Origin: Acidiferrum sp963764675
GTDB taxonomy: Bacteria > Acidobacteriota > Terriglobia > Acidiferrales > UBA7541
Assembly (NCBI GenBank): GCA_963764675.1
Contig: CAVXTQ010000009.1
Location: 15,738 to 79,737, forward strand
Length of the DNA: 64,000 nt
Direction: 5' to 3'
The position numbers and the translations under genes are program-made. Each line of letters starts with the position of its first letter. Position 1 is the stretch's first letter. The notes beneath the pieces are model-generated. The model worked only from the letters and a program-made list of their open reading frames with translations, was not told the DNA's origin and did no database searches. Shown here one piece after another: positions 25,941 through 34,930 of the stretch.

Positions 25941-28900
25941 ATGGCCTATAACAAAAGCAAGTTCGTCGAAGCCGCGCAAAAGCTGCTGAACCAGGGCAAG
26001 GTCGCCCAGGCCATCGCCGAATACCAGCAAATTCTGAAGCACGAGCCGCGCGATCAGGTCACCTTGATGACCATCGGCGAGCTGTACATCCGCCAGGGCG
26101 AGACGTTTCAAGCCATCGATTACTTTGAACGCCTGGCGCAGCTCTTTGTCGGTGATGGTTTCTTGACCAAAGCCATCGCGGTGTACAAGCGCATCGCCAA
26201 ACTGGCTCCTGAAGAGATTCGCCCGCTCGAGAAACTTGCCGACCTGTACGTGCAGCAAGGCGTAATGAGCGAGGCACGGCCGCTGTTCCTACAACTTGCC
26301 GAAATCCACCTGAAGAATAACCGGCAGCCGGAAGCGGTGGCGCTCCTCAAGAAGCTTTTGATGGCCGAGCCCGACAATCTGCGGATTCAGATTCGCCTTG
26401 CCGATCTTTACCAGGCGATGGGGCAGACCAAAGAGGCGATCGACGCGTATATTTCCGCTGCGCAACGTGCTTTGGCGCGTGGAGACCAGGCGGAGTGTGA
26501 AAAGCTTGCCGATAAGACGCTTAAACTCGATCCGGCCAACATGCCCGCGATAATCGTCAAGGCGCGAGTTTATTCGACGCAGGGGAATTTCACCCAAGCG
26601 GCACAACTGCTCGAACAAGTTCCCAACCTGGAAAAAGGCGGCGAGCAAACCGAGCTGCTGCTCGATCTGTATCTCAAGAATGTGAAGTGGGACCAAGGCA
26701 CGGACTTGGCGCTGCGCGTCTTCGATGCCGATCCCAAGAATTACGGCCCGGCGCAAAAACTTGTGGAGTCGTTGCTCGAGGGTGGTCAAGGCGACCGCGC
26801 CATGGCTGTTCTCGACCGCACGCGCATTCCCATGATCGATGCCGGCGAGCACGAGGTCGTCAGCAAACTGCTCAACGATTTGTCCGAGCGCCTGCCCGGC
26901 CGGATTGAGCCTCTGGAATGGCTCGTTGAAACCTACGGACGCACCAGCGACTCTTTCCGTCTACCGGACGCTCTCGCGCATCTCGGGGACGCTCTGGTCT
27001 CCGCCAATAAGCTGGAGCGTGCCAAGCAGGTTTTCGAGCAACTCGTCGATCGCGAGCCCGAGAGTGAACCGGCTAAGCGCAAACTCAATGACGTCCTTCG
27101 CAAGATGGGAAGTCTCGCTCCGGAAGAGCCAGCTGCCATCATCGAAGACGAAACGCCAGTGGAGCTCGTAAAGCCGCCAGCACCCAAGGTGAGGCCGGAC
27201 ATGGAGCCTCCTCCGCCGGAGGTAAACGCAAAGCCTGCGGCTCCCGCTACCGCGATGCCTGCAGCACCGATTGCAGGCCCGCCGGTGGAACCTCCGCTGG
27301 ACGAAGACACCCAGAAATTCATCGCGCAATCGCTCACCGATGTCGATCTCTTTGCAAGCTATGGGCTTACGCAGAAAGCCATCGGCCTGCTCGAAGCCAT
27401 CTTGCGGCGGGCTCCGCGGCACACACCCACACTGGAAAAGCTGCTGGACTTCGTTTTGGGCGCCGGCGACGACCGTCGCACTGCCGAACTCGCGGCGCAG
27501 CTCGAACGGATTCATAGCGAGCGCGGTGACCCCCGCGGCGCCGAACGCTTTGGCGAGTTGCGGCGCCGGTTCCAGCGCGCAGCAGGTCTCACGGACGAGG
27601 AATTGGCTGGACCGGCCGCGCACGCCAGCGCGCAACCTGCCGAGGTCGCGGCCGAGGTTACTGCCGACGACGAGACGTTGCCGGAAATTGCTGCCGAACC
27701 GGCCCTGGCCGAGTTCTCCATCGAGGAAGCGCCTGTGGAGCTGGCCGAGGTTAGCGCCCCCGAGGCGGCGTCTCCGCAAGGGGAGGAAGTCCACGAGGTC
27801 GATCTTTCCGACGAATGGGCCTCGATGCTGGAAAACCAACCGGCTGCGGTGTCGACGACGGCTCCCGCTTCGCCGGCGGCCGAAGCTGCTCCCGAATTTG
27901 AAGTTCCTGCCGAGGTTGCCTCGGAACCCCAGGGCACGGAAGAGTTCGCCATTTCGGAAGAGGCTGAGAGTGCGCCGGCGGTTGCAGAGTTCCACGTTCC
28001 TGCCGAAGCGCCCGCCGTTGAAGAAGAAGCGCCGGCGTTTGCCGACATTTCCGCGGACGTGTCCGGTTCAAGCCAACCGGCAAGCGAAGTGCACGAGGCA
28101 GCGTATGAGCTTCCGGAACTAGCCGCGGAGCCAGAAGCACCGCCCGCCGCCGAGAAGCCGGTCGTTCACGCCGCTGTTCCCACGCCGCCGGTCGCGCCAG
28201 CAAAACCTCCGGCCAAGGCACCCGAGGCCGCGCCAAAAACGCAGGAGCCGGAATTTGAACTCGATCAGGACTACGAGCTGGTTCTTGATCCTGAGCCCCT
28301 CGTCCCGGCCTACGATCAGAAACCGCCTGCGATCCCGGTTGTGCCTCTCGAGCCGGAGCATGTCGCACAGAACGCGGCCCCGTCCGCACCGGCCAGCGGT
28401 TTTGCGTCGGATCAATTTCTGTCGGACCTTGCCAATGAGATCGACCAGCTGGGAATCGGAGAGCTTTCGCCTGGATACTCGGAACCCGCTGCCCACGGCG
28501 CCGCGGACGGCAACGCCGTCAAAAAGGAAGAGAAAGCCGTTTCTCCGATCGAGGCCGGTCCACTCAAGGAAGTCTTCGATGAATTCCGCGCCGAGCTCGG
28601 CGAAATGGGCGCCGAAGACGAAGATCTCGAAACGCACTACAATTTGGGCATCGCCTTCCGCGAAATGGGTCTGCTCGAAGAAGCCATCAGCGAGTTCCAA
28701 AAAGTTGCCAAGGCCAGCGAGCGTGGCCGGCCCTTCCGCTATTCGATGCAATGCTACACGCTGCTGGGGCTCGCCTTTATGGACCGGGGACAGCCGTCGA
28801 TCGCCGCAATGTGGTACGAACGCGCGCTGCTTCTTCCGGACATCGAGCCGGAAAGTACACTCGCCTTGCGGTATGATCTGGGCATGGCTCAGGAATCGGC

Positions 28901-29009
28901 GGGCGAGTTGGAAGCGGCACTGAAAAGTTTTTTCCAGGTCTACGCGGTCAACATTGACTACCGCGACGTGGGCGAGCGCATCGCTGCTCTTCAAAAGCCA
29001 GCGCGTTGA
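25941..29009 (+). CDS. Large tetratricopeptide-repeat protein with an acidic Ala/Pro/Glu linker
   Basis: 1022 residues starting at ATG 25941 (MAYNKSKFVEAAQKLLNQGK). Residues ~1-400 are consecutive TPRs (QGKVAQAIAEYQQILKHEPR, TIGELYIRQGETFQAIDYF). After a Pro-rich spacer, a second helical block runs to ~560. Residues ~580-860 are a long, low-complexity Ala/Pro/Glu region. The last ~130 residues form three more TPRs (ETHYNLGIAFREMGLLEEAI). No signal peptide is visible. It is probably a cytoplasmic scaffold; a hint of similarity to motility or secretion TPR proteins is too weak to name. It reads on toward the small membrane gene and thiE. Confidence 0.85.
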   Translation: MAYNKSKFVEAAQKLLNQGKVAQAIAEYQQILKHEPRDQVTLMTIGELYIRQGETFQAIDYFERLAQLFVGDGFLTKAIAVYKRIAKLAPEEIRPLEKLADLYVQQGVMSEARPLFLQLAEIHLKNNRQPEAVALLKKLLMAEPDNLRIQIRLADLYQAMGQTKEAIDAYISAAQRALARGDQAECEKLADKTLKLDPANMPAIIVKARVYSTQGNFTQAAQLLEQVPNLEKGGEQTELLLDLYLKNVKWDQGTDLALRVFDADPKNYGPAQKLVESLLEGGQGDRAMAVLDRTRIPMIDAGEHEVVSKLLNDLSERLPGRIEPLEWLVETYGRTSDSFRLPDALAHLGDALVSANKLERAKQVFEQLVDREPESEPAKRKLNDVLRKMGSLAPEEPAAIIEDETPVELVKPPAPKVRPDMEPPPPEVNAKPAAPATAMPAAPIAGPPVEPPLDEDTQKFIAQSLTDVDLFASYGLTQKAIGLLEAILRRAPRHTPTLEKLLDFVLGAGDDRRTAELAAQLERIHSERGDPRGAERFGELRRRFQRAAGLTDEELAGPAAHASAQPAEVAAEVTADDETLPEIAAEPALAEFSIEEAPVELAEVSAPEAASPQGEEVHEVDLSDEWASMLENQPAAVSTTAPASPAAEAAPEFEVPAEVASEPQGTEEFAISEEAESAPAVAEFHVPAEAPAVEEEAPAFADISADVSGSSQPASEVHEAAYELPELAAEPEAPPAAEKPVVHAAVPTPPVAPAKPPAKAPEAAPKTQEPEFELDQDYELVLDPEPLVPAYDQKPPAIPVVPLEPEHVAQNAAPSAPASGFASDQFLSDLANEIDQLGIGELSPGYSEPAAHGAADGNAVKKEEKAVSPIEAGPLKEVFDEFRAELGEMGAEDEDLETHYNLGIAFREMGLLEEAISEFQKVAKASERGRPFRYSMQCYTLLGLAFMDRGQPSIAAMWYERALLLPDIEPESTLALRYDLGMAQESAGELEAALKSFFQVYAVNIDYRDVGERIAALQKPAR

Positions 29010-29048
29010 TGGCCCAACCTCAATGAGCCTCGGGGCGGTCTCTCACCC

Positions 29049-29303
29049 ATGAATCGAATCTTGAGCGCGCTGCTAGTCGTCATCTGCTGCCTCATGGGCG
29101 CGATTCTGTTCTACCTTCCGTGGACCGGCATCTGGGAACAGAATTACTTTCTCAGCCATTTTCCGTCGCTCATGCGCGTTTTGCTCCATCCTTCGTTCCG
29201 TGGCGCGGTCAGCGGCCTGGGCATCTTGGACATTTTCCTCGCCATACGCATGATCGGTCCCGAAACAAGCCCCTCGGCGCCCGCCCGTGTCCGCCCTCAG
29301 TAA
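29049..29303 (+). CDS. Small membrane protein upstream of thiE, unknown
   Basis: An 84-residue protein with one N-terminal helix (LLVVICCLMGAILFYLPW) and a second (VSGLGILDIFLAIRMIG), ending in a Pro-rich tail. It sits 39 bases after the TPR gene and overlaps the thiE start by 17 bases, so all three may be one operon. Such small proteins at this position are plausible in Acidobacteriota, but I know no function. Confidence 0.6.
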   Translation: MNRILSALLVVICCLMGAILFYLPWTGIWEQNYFLSHFPSLMRVLLHPSFRGAVSGLGILDIFLAIRMIGPETSPSAPARVRPQ

Positions 29304-29988
29304 TTCGCTCGGTCCGTGGAAATCGCCCATTCTGTGCTACGTGACCGACCGGCGCAGCCTTCCGCACGCCAAGGGAAGCGCACTCATACAAAAAATCGAC
29401 GCGATCCTGGCAGCGGGGGTCGATTGGGTGCAGATTCGTGAAAAGGATCTGTGCGCTCGGGAGCTGGCCGTGCTCACACGTGAAGCGCTGCTCCGAACCG
29501 CGGTCCATTCCCGTGGTAGGAACCAGGCTTGCCGCATCTTGGTGAACGATCGGGTCGATATCGCCCTTGCGGAGCGCGCGGACGGGGTTCACCTCGGCGA
29601 GGCCGGCCTGCCAGTCAACGAAGTGGCACGCCTCATCGCGACGCATATCTCACGCAAAGATTTTCTGGTGGGCGCTTCCTGCCACTCTCTCGAAGCCGCA
29701 AAATTGGCCGCGAGCGGTGGCGCCGGCTATCTCTTTTTCGGCCCGGTGTTTGCCACGCCGTCCAAGGCTGCCTTTGGCCCGTCGCAAGGCGTCGAGCGCC
29801 TCGCGGAGGTCTGCCGCGCAATTGCGATTCCTGTCCTTGCGATCGGCGGCATCACTCTGGAAAACGCCGGCGCGTGTTTAGCTGCTGGCGCCGCCGGGAT
29901 TGCCGCGATTCGCCTCTTCCAAGATGCGCCCGACCCTTCCGCAACAGTTCGTTCTCTTCGCCAATGTTCAGGCGCTGCTCTTCCCTAA
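29287..29988 (+). CDS. thiE: Thiamine-phosphate synthase
   Basis: A 233-residue TIM barrel condensing hydroxymethylpyrimidine diphosphate with thiazole phosphate. Motifs: YVTDRRSL, GVDWVQIREKDL, ILVNDRVDIALAERADGVHL, GASCHSLEAAK, YLFFGPVFATPSKAAFGP and IPVLAIGGITLENAG. The start is GTG, inside the previous gene. thiD lies 12 kb away on the same strand; no TPP riboswitch is visible before either. Its 3' end overlaps the convergent DinB gene by 21 bases. Confidence 0.93.
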   Translation: MSALSNSLGPWKSPILCYVTDRRSLPHAKGSALIQKIDAILAAGVDWVQIREKDLCARELAVLTREALLRTAVHSRGRNQACRILVNDRVDIALAERADGVHLGEAGLPVNEVARLIATHISRKDFLVGASCHSLEAAKLAASGGAGYLFFGPVFATPSKAAFGPSQGVERLAEVCRAIAIPVLAIGGITLENAGACLAAGAAGIAAIRLFQDAPDPSATVRSLRQCSGAALP

Positions 29989-30429
29989 GCGTCGCAGCAG
30001 CCGTATCTGCCCGGCGTGGTAAATGTCGTGGAAGGCGATGCCATAGAGCTGCCTCAGCATCTTTCCTTCATGCGGCGTCCGCAGCACCTTTGCCACCGCC
30101 TCGCGCAGCGCTCGGTGCTCGCGTTCCAGTAAGGCCTTGTCCGCCTTCCACGCCGCTTCGTTCAATTTTCCCGGCTCTGGCCGCGCAAAGAAATTGCTGC
30201 CTTTCAGCACAAATGAGCCGCGCTTACCGCCTTCCATCCGTCGCCGGACCGCGTACTTCCAGTAGGCGGCGTGCAGCGTTACTTCCCAGATGTTGTGCCG
30301 CCCGGGCGCGGGACGCCTCGCCGCCTGCTTCGCGGTCACTCCGCGTATCGACTGTTTGAGGTTTGGTCCGTGCCAGGTGCGTTTTTCGTAGGCTTCATCG
30401 AGAAGGGTCAGGATCCAGTGGGGTTTCAC
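29968..30429 (-). CDS. DinB-family four-helix-bundle protein
   Basis: About 153 residues. The family's metal-binding histidines are spread over the bundle: VTLHAAYWKYAVRRR and the terminal IAFHDIYHAGQIRLLRRLG. DinB/YfiT proteins include thiol-dependent transferases using bacillithiol or mycothiol, but the substrate here is unknown. GTG at 30429 is preferred over the longer frame because GGGAGAAG precedes it and MKPHWILTLLDEAYE fits the family start. Confidence 0.85.
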   Translation of the reverse strand: MKPHWILTLLDEAYEKRTWHGPNLKQSIRGVTAKQAARRPAPGRHNIWEVTLHAAYWKYAVRRRMEGGKRGSFVLKGSNFFARPEPGKLNEAAWKADKALLEREHRALREAVAKVLRTPHEGKMLRQLYGIAFHDIYHAGQIRLLRRLGKSSA

Positions 30430-30546
30430 AGGACTTCTCCCAAGGGGTTGGACGCGCAAGAGCGGAAAACTGCGCCAGAATGCCGCTTGCGCCCGGCTAT
30501 GTCAACGAGCCTCGTTCCAGGGCGCTGTTGGGAGCGGAATTTTCAG

Positions 30547-30612
30547 TTGCAAATTACTTGCACTTAATATCGGACTAGATTAGTCTTATTTTGTTTTGCA
30601 AATCATTTGCAA
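30547..30612 (+). promoter_or_regulatory. Paired Fur-family-like operators (TTGCAA-N5-TTGCA)
   Basis: TTGCAAATCATTTGCAA (30596-30612) is a perfect 8-1-8 palindrome, and TTGCAAATTACTTGCAC (30547-30563) matches it at 14 of 17 positions. The sites flank a possible promoter: TTGCAC inside the first site, 17 bases, then TAGTCT. The downstream site touches the ribosome-binding site. The pattern equals the TTGCAA-N5-TTGCAA box described for the nickel regulator Nur and has the 8-1-8 shape of Fur-family sites. The regulator and metal are inferred, not shown. Confidence 0.6.
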
Positions 30613-30621
30613 GGAGACTTC

Positions 30622-31506
30622 GTGATTCCCCGTACTTTTTTCGGCCTTTTTGCCCTTTTGCTCGCTTCTCTTGTCGTTTCCTCTCCAGCGTTCGCTCAGG
30701 AGAGTCCCTATATCGTCGCCTATGACCACTACATGGAAGAGCCTGGCAGCCTGGAGGTCGAATACTTCTCCACCTTCGGCACCCAGCGCGGCGGCAACGA
30801 CTTCCACGCCTTTTGGGTCGAATTCGAGTACGGCGCCACCGCATGGTGGACCACCGAGTTCTACCTCGACGGCCAGTCGGCCTTTAATGACAGCACCCTC
30901 TTCACCGGCTTTCGTTGGGAGAATCGCCTCCGTCCTCTGAAACACGAGCACTTCATCAATCCCGTCATCTACATCGAGTATGAAAACACTAGTGGCGCCG
31001 ACAAGATTCTCAAGGAAGTCGAGGGTCACGACGTGGAGGCGGACTATGGCGAACCCAACTCCGCCGCGCGCCACGATCACGACCACGAGCTGGAGTTTAA
31101 GCTCCTGCTCTCCAGCACCTACAAGGGCTGGAACTTCGTCGAAAACACCATCGCGACCAAGAATCTATCCAACGATCCATGGGAGTTTGGCTATGCCATG
31201 GGCGCGAGCCGCCCGCTGAAGTTGAAAGCTTCGTCCAAGCGCTGCAATTTCTGCCGCGAAAACGTCATCGCCGGCGTCGAAATGTACGGCGGGCTTGGCG
31301 ACCGCTACAGTTTCGGCCTCAAGGACACATCGCAGTATTTGGCTCCGGTGGTGGCTTGGAATCTTCCTTCCGACTGGACGCTGCGCCTCTCGACTGGTTT
31401 CGGTCTCAACGACAATAGCCATCGCTTCCTGTTGCGTTGGGGACTCTCCCGGGAATTCTCCGGCTTTGGGGACTTGGTAGGTCACTTCTTCGGAGGTCAC
31501 CGATGA
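30622..31506 (+). CDS. Secreted protein with beta-barrel-like features and possible metal-binding motifs
   Basis: A 294-residue protein starting at GTG after AAGGAG. A signal peptide (FFGLFALLLASLVVSSPAFA) is followed by alternating aromatic/charged strands (LEVEYFSTFGTQRGG, FWVEFEYGATAWWTTEFYL) and a C-terminal strand pattern (WTLRLSTGFGLNDNSHRFLL) suggesting an outer-membrane barrel. It also has a histidine cluster (RHDHDHELEF) and a CxxC pair (RCNFCREN). It is co-translated with a c-type cytochrome through an ATGA overlap and preceded by two metalloregulator-like operators. I do not recognise the family; a metal or redox role is inferred from context. Confidence 0.7.
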   Translation: MIPRTFFGLFALLLASLVVSSPAFAQESPYIVAYDHYMEEPGSLEVEYFSTFGTQRGGNDFHAFWVEFEYGATAWWTTEFYLDGQSAFNDSTLFTGFRWENRLRPLKHEHFINPVIYIEYENTSGADKILKEVEGHDVEADYGEPNSAARHDHDHELEFKLLLSSTYKGWNFVENTIATKNLSNDPWEFGYAMGASRPLKLKASSKRCNFCRENVIAGVEMYGGLGDRYSFGLKDTSQYLAPVVAWNLPSDWTLRLSTGFGLNDNSHRFLLRWGLSREFSGFGDLVGHFFGGHR

Positions 31507-31976
31507 GAGCGCGGCTCCTATTCCCGTTCCTACCCATTTGTATGTGGGCGGCCCTGCTTGGGATAGCGATCGGCCAAGCGCAGCCAGGCAATGCTTCGCC
31601 GCCAAGGCCGGCGAAAAGCAAAACGGCGGAATACAAAGAGCTCGTCAATGCGCCGGAGAAAGCGCGTGCAAAATCCAATCCGCTGGAGAGCGATCCCGAA
31701 GCTGCCTTGGCCGGCAGAATTTTGTTCGGGCGGCACTGCGGAGAGTGTCACGGTGCCGCTGCCGAAGGTGGGCACCACGGCCCAAGTCTTCGCGTCGTGG
31801 AAGTTCAGAACGCGGCCCCGGGCGCTATCTTCTGGGTTTTGACCAACGGTGTCGTCCGGCACGGCATGCCCGTTTGGTCCAAACTTCCGGAGCCGCAGCG
31901 CTGGCAGCTCGTCTCTTTCATCAAATCACTCGGCGTCAAGCCAACCCCGGAGAACCTTCCGCTCCCCAAACCCTAG
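31503..31976 (+). CDS. Exported monoheme c-type cytochrome
   Basis: 157 residues. The signal peptide (LLFPFLPICMWAALLGIAIG) precedes a charged linker and a class-I cytochrome domain: AGRILFGRHCGECHGAAAEG carries the CGECH heme site, and GVVRHGMPVWSKLP supplies the likely axial methionine. QRWQLVSFIKSLG is the usual C-terminal helix. The ATG overlaps the stop of the upstream barrel-like protein, so the two are translated together and probably work together in the periplasm. Confidence 0.88.
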   Translation: MRARLLFPFLPICMWAALLGIAIGQAQPGNASPPRPAKSKTAEYKELVNAPEKARAKSNPLESDPEAALAGRILFGRHCGECHGAAAEGGHHGPSLRVVEVQNAAPGAIFWVLTNGVVRHGMPVWSKLPEPQRWQLVSFIKSLGVKPTPENLPLPKP

Positions 31977-32138
31977 CCGCCAGCCACTCATGCGGCGCTC
32001 CTGTAGCGCCATCCCGTCAGGGCGGCATCTTGGATGTCGCCCACGCCGCGGCGTGAAGCTGCAAGGCACGGCCCGCAAACCACAAGGTGTGTTAGACGAT
32101 TCAACGGAAGGAAGGAAACGCTCCGCGCAACTTTGCTC

Positions 32139-33209
32139 TTACGCGCTCAGCCAGCGTCCAATCGGCCGCCACGATTCGGTGTGGTCGCAAATCACCCGCA
32201 GCGATGCGGTGATCGGGATAGCCAGCAACAATCCCATGCCGCCCCACACCCAGCCCCAGAAGAGCAGGGCCACCGTGATGGCCACCGCGTTGAGCCGCAC
32301 GCGGCGTCCTACCAATTGCGGCGCGATGAAATTCGCCGCTATGACGTGAATGGTAGTGAGCACCCCGGCGATCAGCACAAACGAGCTGATCGTTTTGATC
32401 TTCGCCAACGCGATGATGAAGGCCGGCATCCAGGCCATCACCGCGCCGATATACGGCACCATGTTCAATAGTCCCGAAGCGATGCCGGTCAGAATGGGAT
32501 AGTCGAGGTCCATCATCCAGAAAAACAGGCTGCTGGCCGCAATCACCATCAGCGTGACGATGGTCATTCCGGCCAGATAGTCGCGCAGAACCTCACGCAG
32601 GTCTTCCAGTGTCTCCTTCACCTGCGTCCGCCGCGTCACCGGGAACAGTTGCAGCGTTCCGTGCCAGACTTCGCGTTTGCCCGCCATCATGAAGAAGACG
32701 AGAAACGGCACGAACGTGATTTCCAGAAATAGTGCGTAGAGGGATCCCATGCCACGCATCAAGAGCGTGCGTATGAAGCCCGGTTCAAGCTGACGGACAT
32801 CTTGTGCGCCGCCGGCACCTGCTGCCCCGCCGGCCGCAACGCCGCCTCCAATGCCATTGATTTTTCCCTCAATCGTGTCCGCTGCGCCCCGCAGCACACT
32901 ACTGTATTTCGGCCAGTTCTCCGCAAAGTTCGCGATTCTCGAACCCAGGCCGTAACCGACAGCCGCCAACACCAAAATCAAGATCAGTACCATTATCATC
33001 GCGCCTACGGTTCGCGGCACGCCGACTCTCTCCAGGAGCTCGACCGCCGGATCCAAAAAGTACGCGAGCAGGATCGACAGCAGCAGCGTGATCACCACGC
33101 CCTGCGCGTAGTAGCAAAAGAGCAAGATGATCGCCGCCGCGATCACCCGCATGCTGAAGTTGGACCCGCTGATCCGCACGATCGCAGGCCGTGTTTCTGT
33201 CGCGGACAC
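32139..33209 (-). CDS. AI-2E (PerM) family transporter
   Basis: About 356 residues with the family's eight-helix pattern: paired N-terminal helices (GVVITLLLSILLAYFLDPAV), an extracytoplasmic Gly/Ala-rich loop (GGGVAAGGAAGAGGA), and conserved C-terminal motifs GIASGLLNMVPYIGAV, NFIAPQLVGRRVRLNAVAI and WVWGGMGLLLAIPITA. Members export AI-2 or peptides or act as antiporters, so the substrate is open. GTG at 33209 has GGAG six bases ahead and is preferred over the more distant TTG at 33260. It diverges from glmM. Confidence 0.85.
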   Translation of the reverse strand: MSATETRPAIVRISGSNFSMRVIAAAIILLFCYYAQGVVITLLLSILLAYFLDPAVELLERVGVPRTVGAMIMVLILILVLAAVGYGLGSRIANFAENWPKYSSVLRGAADTIEGKINGIGGGVAAGGAAGAGGAQDVRQLEPGFIRTLLMRGMGSLYALFLEITFVPFLVFFMMAGKREVWHGTLQLFPVTRRTQVKETLEDLREVLRDYLAGMTIVTLMVIAASSLFFWMMDLDYPILTGIASGLLNMVPYIGAVMAWMPAFIIALAKIKTISSFVLIAGVLTTIHVIAANFIAPQLVGRRVRLNAVAITVALLFWGWVWGGMGLLLAIPITASLRVICDHTESWRPIGRWLSA

Positions 33210-33469
33210 AATGTACTCCGTGTTGTACACGGTAACACACTGATGCAAGCGCCATGCCAACTTGCGTGCCCGCGTTTCGTTAGAAGTAATTCATTCGTAT
33301 TAACTGGACGGAACACGTCGAGCCCGCGCCCAATTGGCGCCATTTAACCCCGTGCTAGACTGGTCCGAGCCGTTCATCCCAGCATTGGATCTCTATCTTT
33401 TCGGGATCGCGAGTCAACTCATCTAAGGATCGTTCCGCGGTCATTGTGGAACTCGACCGCCTTTACGTC

Positions 33470-34813
33470 ATGCCCAAAGCGCTCTTCGGTACCGACGGAA
33501 TCCGCGGCGAACCCGGCAAACCGCCCCTTGACGATGCCACGCTTCATGCCGTCGGCCGCTCGCTTGGCGCCTATCTGAAACGCCAGCATCCCGCGGCACG
33601 CGTCCTCATTGGCATGGATACACGCGAATCTGGGCGGCACATTGCCGCTCTGCTGGGGGCTGGCCTCACAGCCGCCGGCGCTCCCGTCGAGTTTGCGGGA
33701 GTCATCACCACGCCGGGAGTCGCCTGCCTCGTGCGCCAAAAAGGGTTTCAGGCTGGTGTCGTCATATCGGCATCCCACAATCCATTTCACGACAATGGCG
33801 TGAAGCTCTTTTCGAGTGCCGGAATGAAATTTCCCGATTCCGTCGAGGAGATCCTGGAAGAGGACATCTTCAAGCATCGAGGCGATCCGGCGCCGAAAGA
33901 TCCGCCCTTCCTTTCCTCCGATGACACCCTTGATGCCAAGTACCTGAGTTTTCTTCGTAGCCGCGTGATTCCCGGCGCCAAGCTGTCCGGCTTGCGCATC
34001 GTTCTCGACTGCGCCAATGGTGCCGCCTACAAGCTTGGCCCCGAGCTCTTCCGCTCGCTCGGCGCCGATGTCGTTGCCATGGGTGCCTCGCCCGACGGGC
34101 GGAACATCAATGCCGCTTGTGGCTCGCTGCACTTGGGAGGCCTGCAAGAACGTGTTCGCGAAGAGCATGCCGCGCTGGGCGTAGCCTTCGACGGCGATGC
34201 CGACCGCGCCCTTTTTGTGTGCGAAACCGGGAAAATCATAAATGGGGACGGTATCCTTCTCGCCGCTGCTCGTTTTCTGAACTCGCAGGGAAAACTCAAA
34301 GGTGCCCGCGTGGTCGCCACGTCCATGTCCAATTTGGGACTCGAGCGCGTGCTTTCTCGCGAAGGTATCGAACTCGCTCGGACCGCTGTCGGCGACCGCT
34401 ACGTTCTCGAAGAAATGCTGCGCAGCGGCAACGTTATTGGCGGCGAACAATCCGGCCACATCATTTTTCTCGACGATTCTCCCGCCGGCGACGGCCTCCT
34501 GACCGCCGTCAAGATCGCTTCGCTCGTTGCCATGCATGGCCGCCTGGAATCGCTCGTCGAGGGCTTGAAGGATTACCCCCAGACCATCGTCAACGTTAAA
34601 GTTCGCTCCAAGCCTCCGCTCGAGTCCTTGCCCGAAGTTTCCCGCGCCCTCGCCGAAGCCCAATCCGTCCTCGGGGACAACGGCCGCGTGGTCCTTCGCT
34701 ACTCCGGCACCGAGCAACTTGCCCGCGTCATGGTCGAAGCCGAACACGACGCCGACGTCCAGCGCTTCAGCCAATCTCTAGCCAACGCCCTCCGCTCCGC
34801 CATCGGCGCCTAG
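33470..34813 (+). CDS. glmM: Phosphoglucosamine mutase
   Basis: 447 residues from ATG 33470 (MPKALFGTDGIRGE); a GTG eight codons earlier is possible. It interconverts glucosamine-6-P and -1-P for UDP-GlcNAc synthesis. The active-site phosphoserine loop GVVISASHNPFHDNG, metal loop FDGDADRAL, sugar-binding GGEQSGHIIF and phosphate-binding RYSGTEQLARVMVE are all present. Its length matches E. coli GlmM (445). GlmM is distinguished from phosphomannomutase by the FGTDGIRG start. Confidence 0.95.
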   Translation: MPKALFGTDGIRGEPGKPPLDDATLHAVGRSLGAYLKRQHPAARVLIGMDTRESGRHIAALLGAGLTAAGAPVEFAGVITTPGVACLVRQKGFQAGVVISASHNPFHDNGVKLFSSAGMKFPDSVEEILEEDIFKHRGDPAPKDPPFLSSDDTLDAKYLSFLRSRVIPGAKLSGLRIVLDCANGAAYKLGPELFRSLGADVVAMGASPDGRNINAACGSLHLGGLQERVREEHAALGVAFDGDADRALFVCETGKIINGDGILLAAARFLNSQGKLKGARVVATSMSNLGLERVLSREGIELARTAVGDRYVLEEMLRSGNVIGGEQSGHIIFLDDSPAGDGLLTAVKIASLVAMHGRLESLVEGLKDYPQTIVNVKVRSKPPLESLPEVSRALAEAQSVLGDNGRVVLRYSGTEQLARVMVEAEHDADVQRFSQSLANALRSAIGA

Positions 34814-34930
34814 ACCCGAGCCCGTGGCGCGGCCCTTTCCGCGGGGCATTTCACTCCCGGTAGCACTCTGTCTTCCTGCAAGAAATTACTGCCTCCCCGT
34901 TCTAACCCTGGAGGCGATTCCACAACCGCC

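Noticed and set aside
33419..34774. 451-codon minus-strand frame opposite glmM
   Set aside because: It lies wholly antisense to a fully conserved glmM and shows no recognisable motif.
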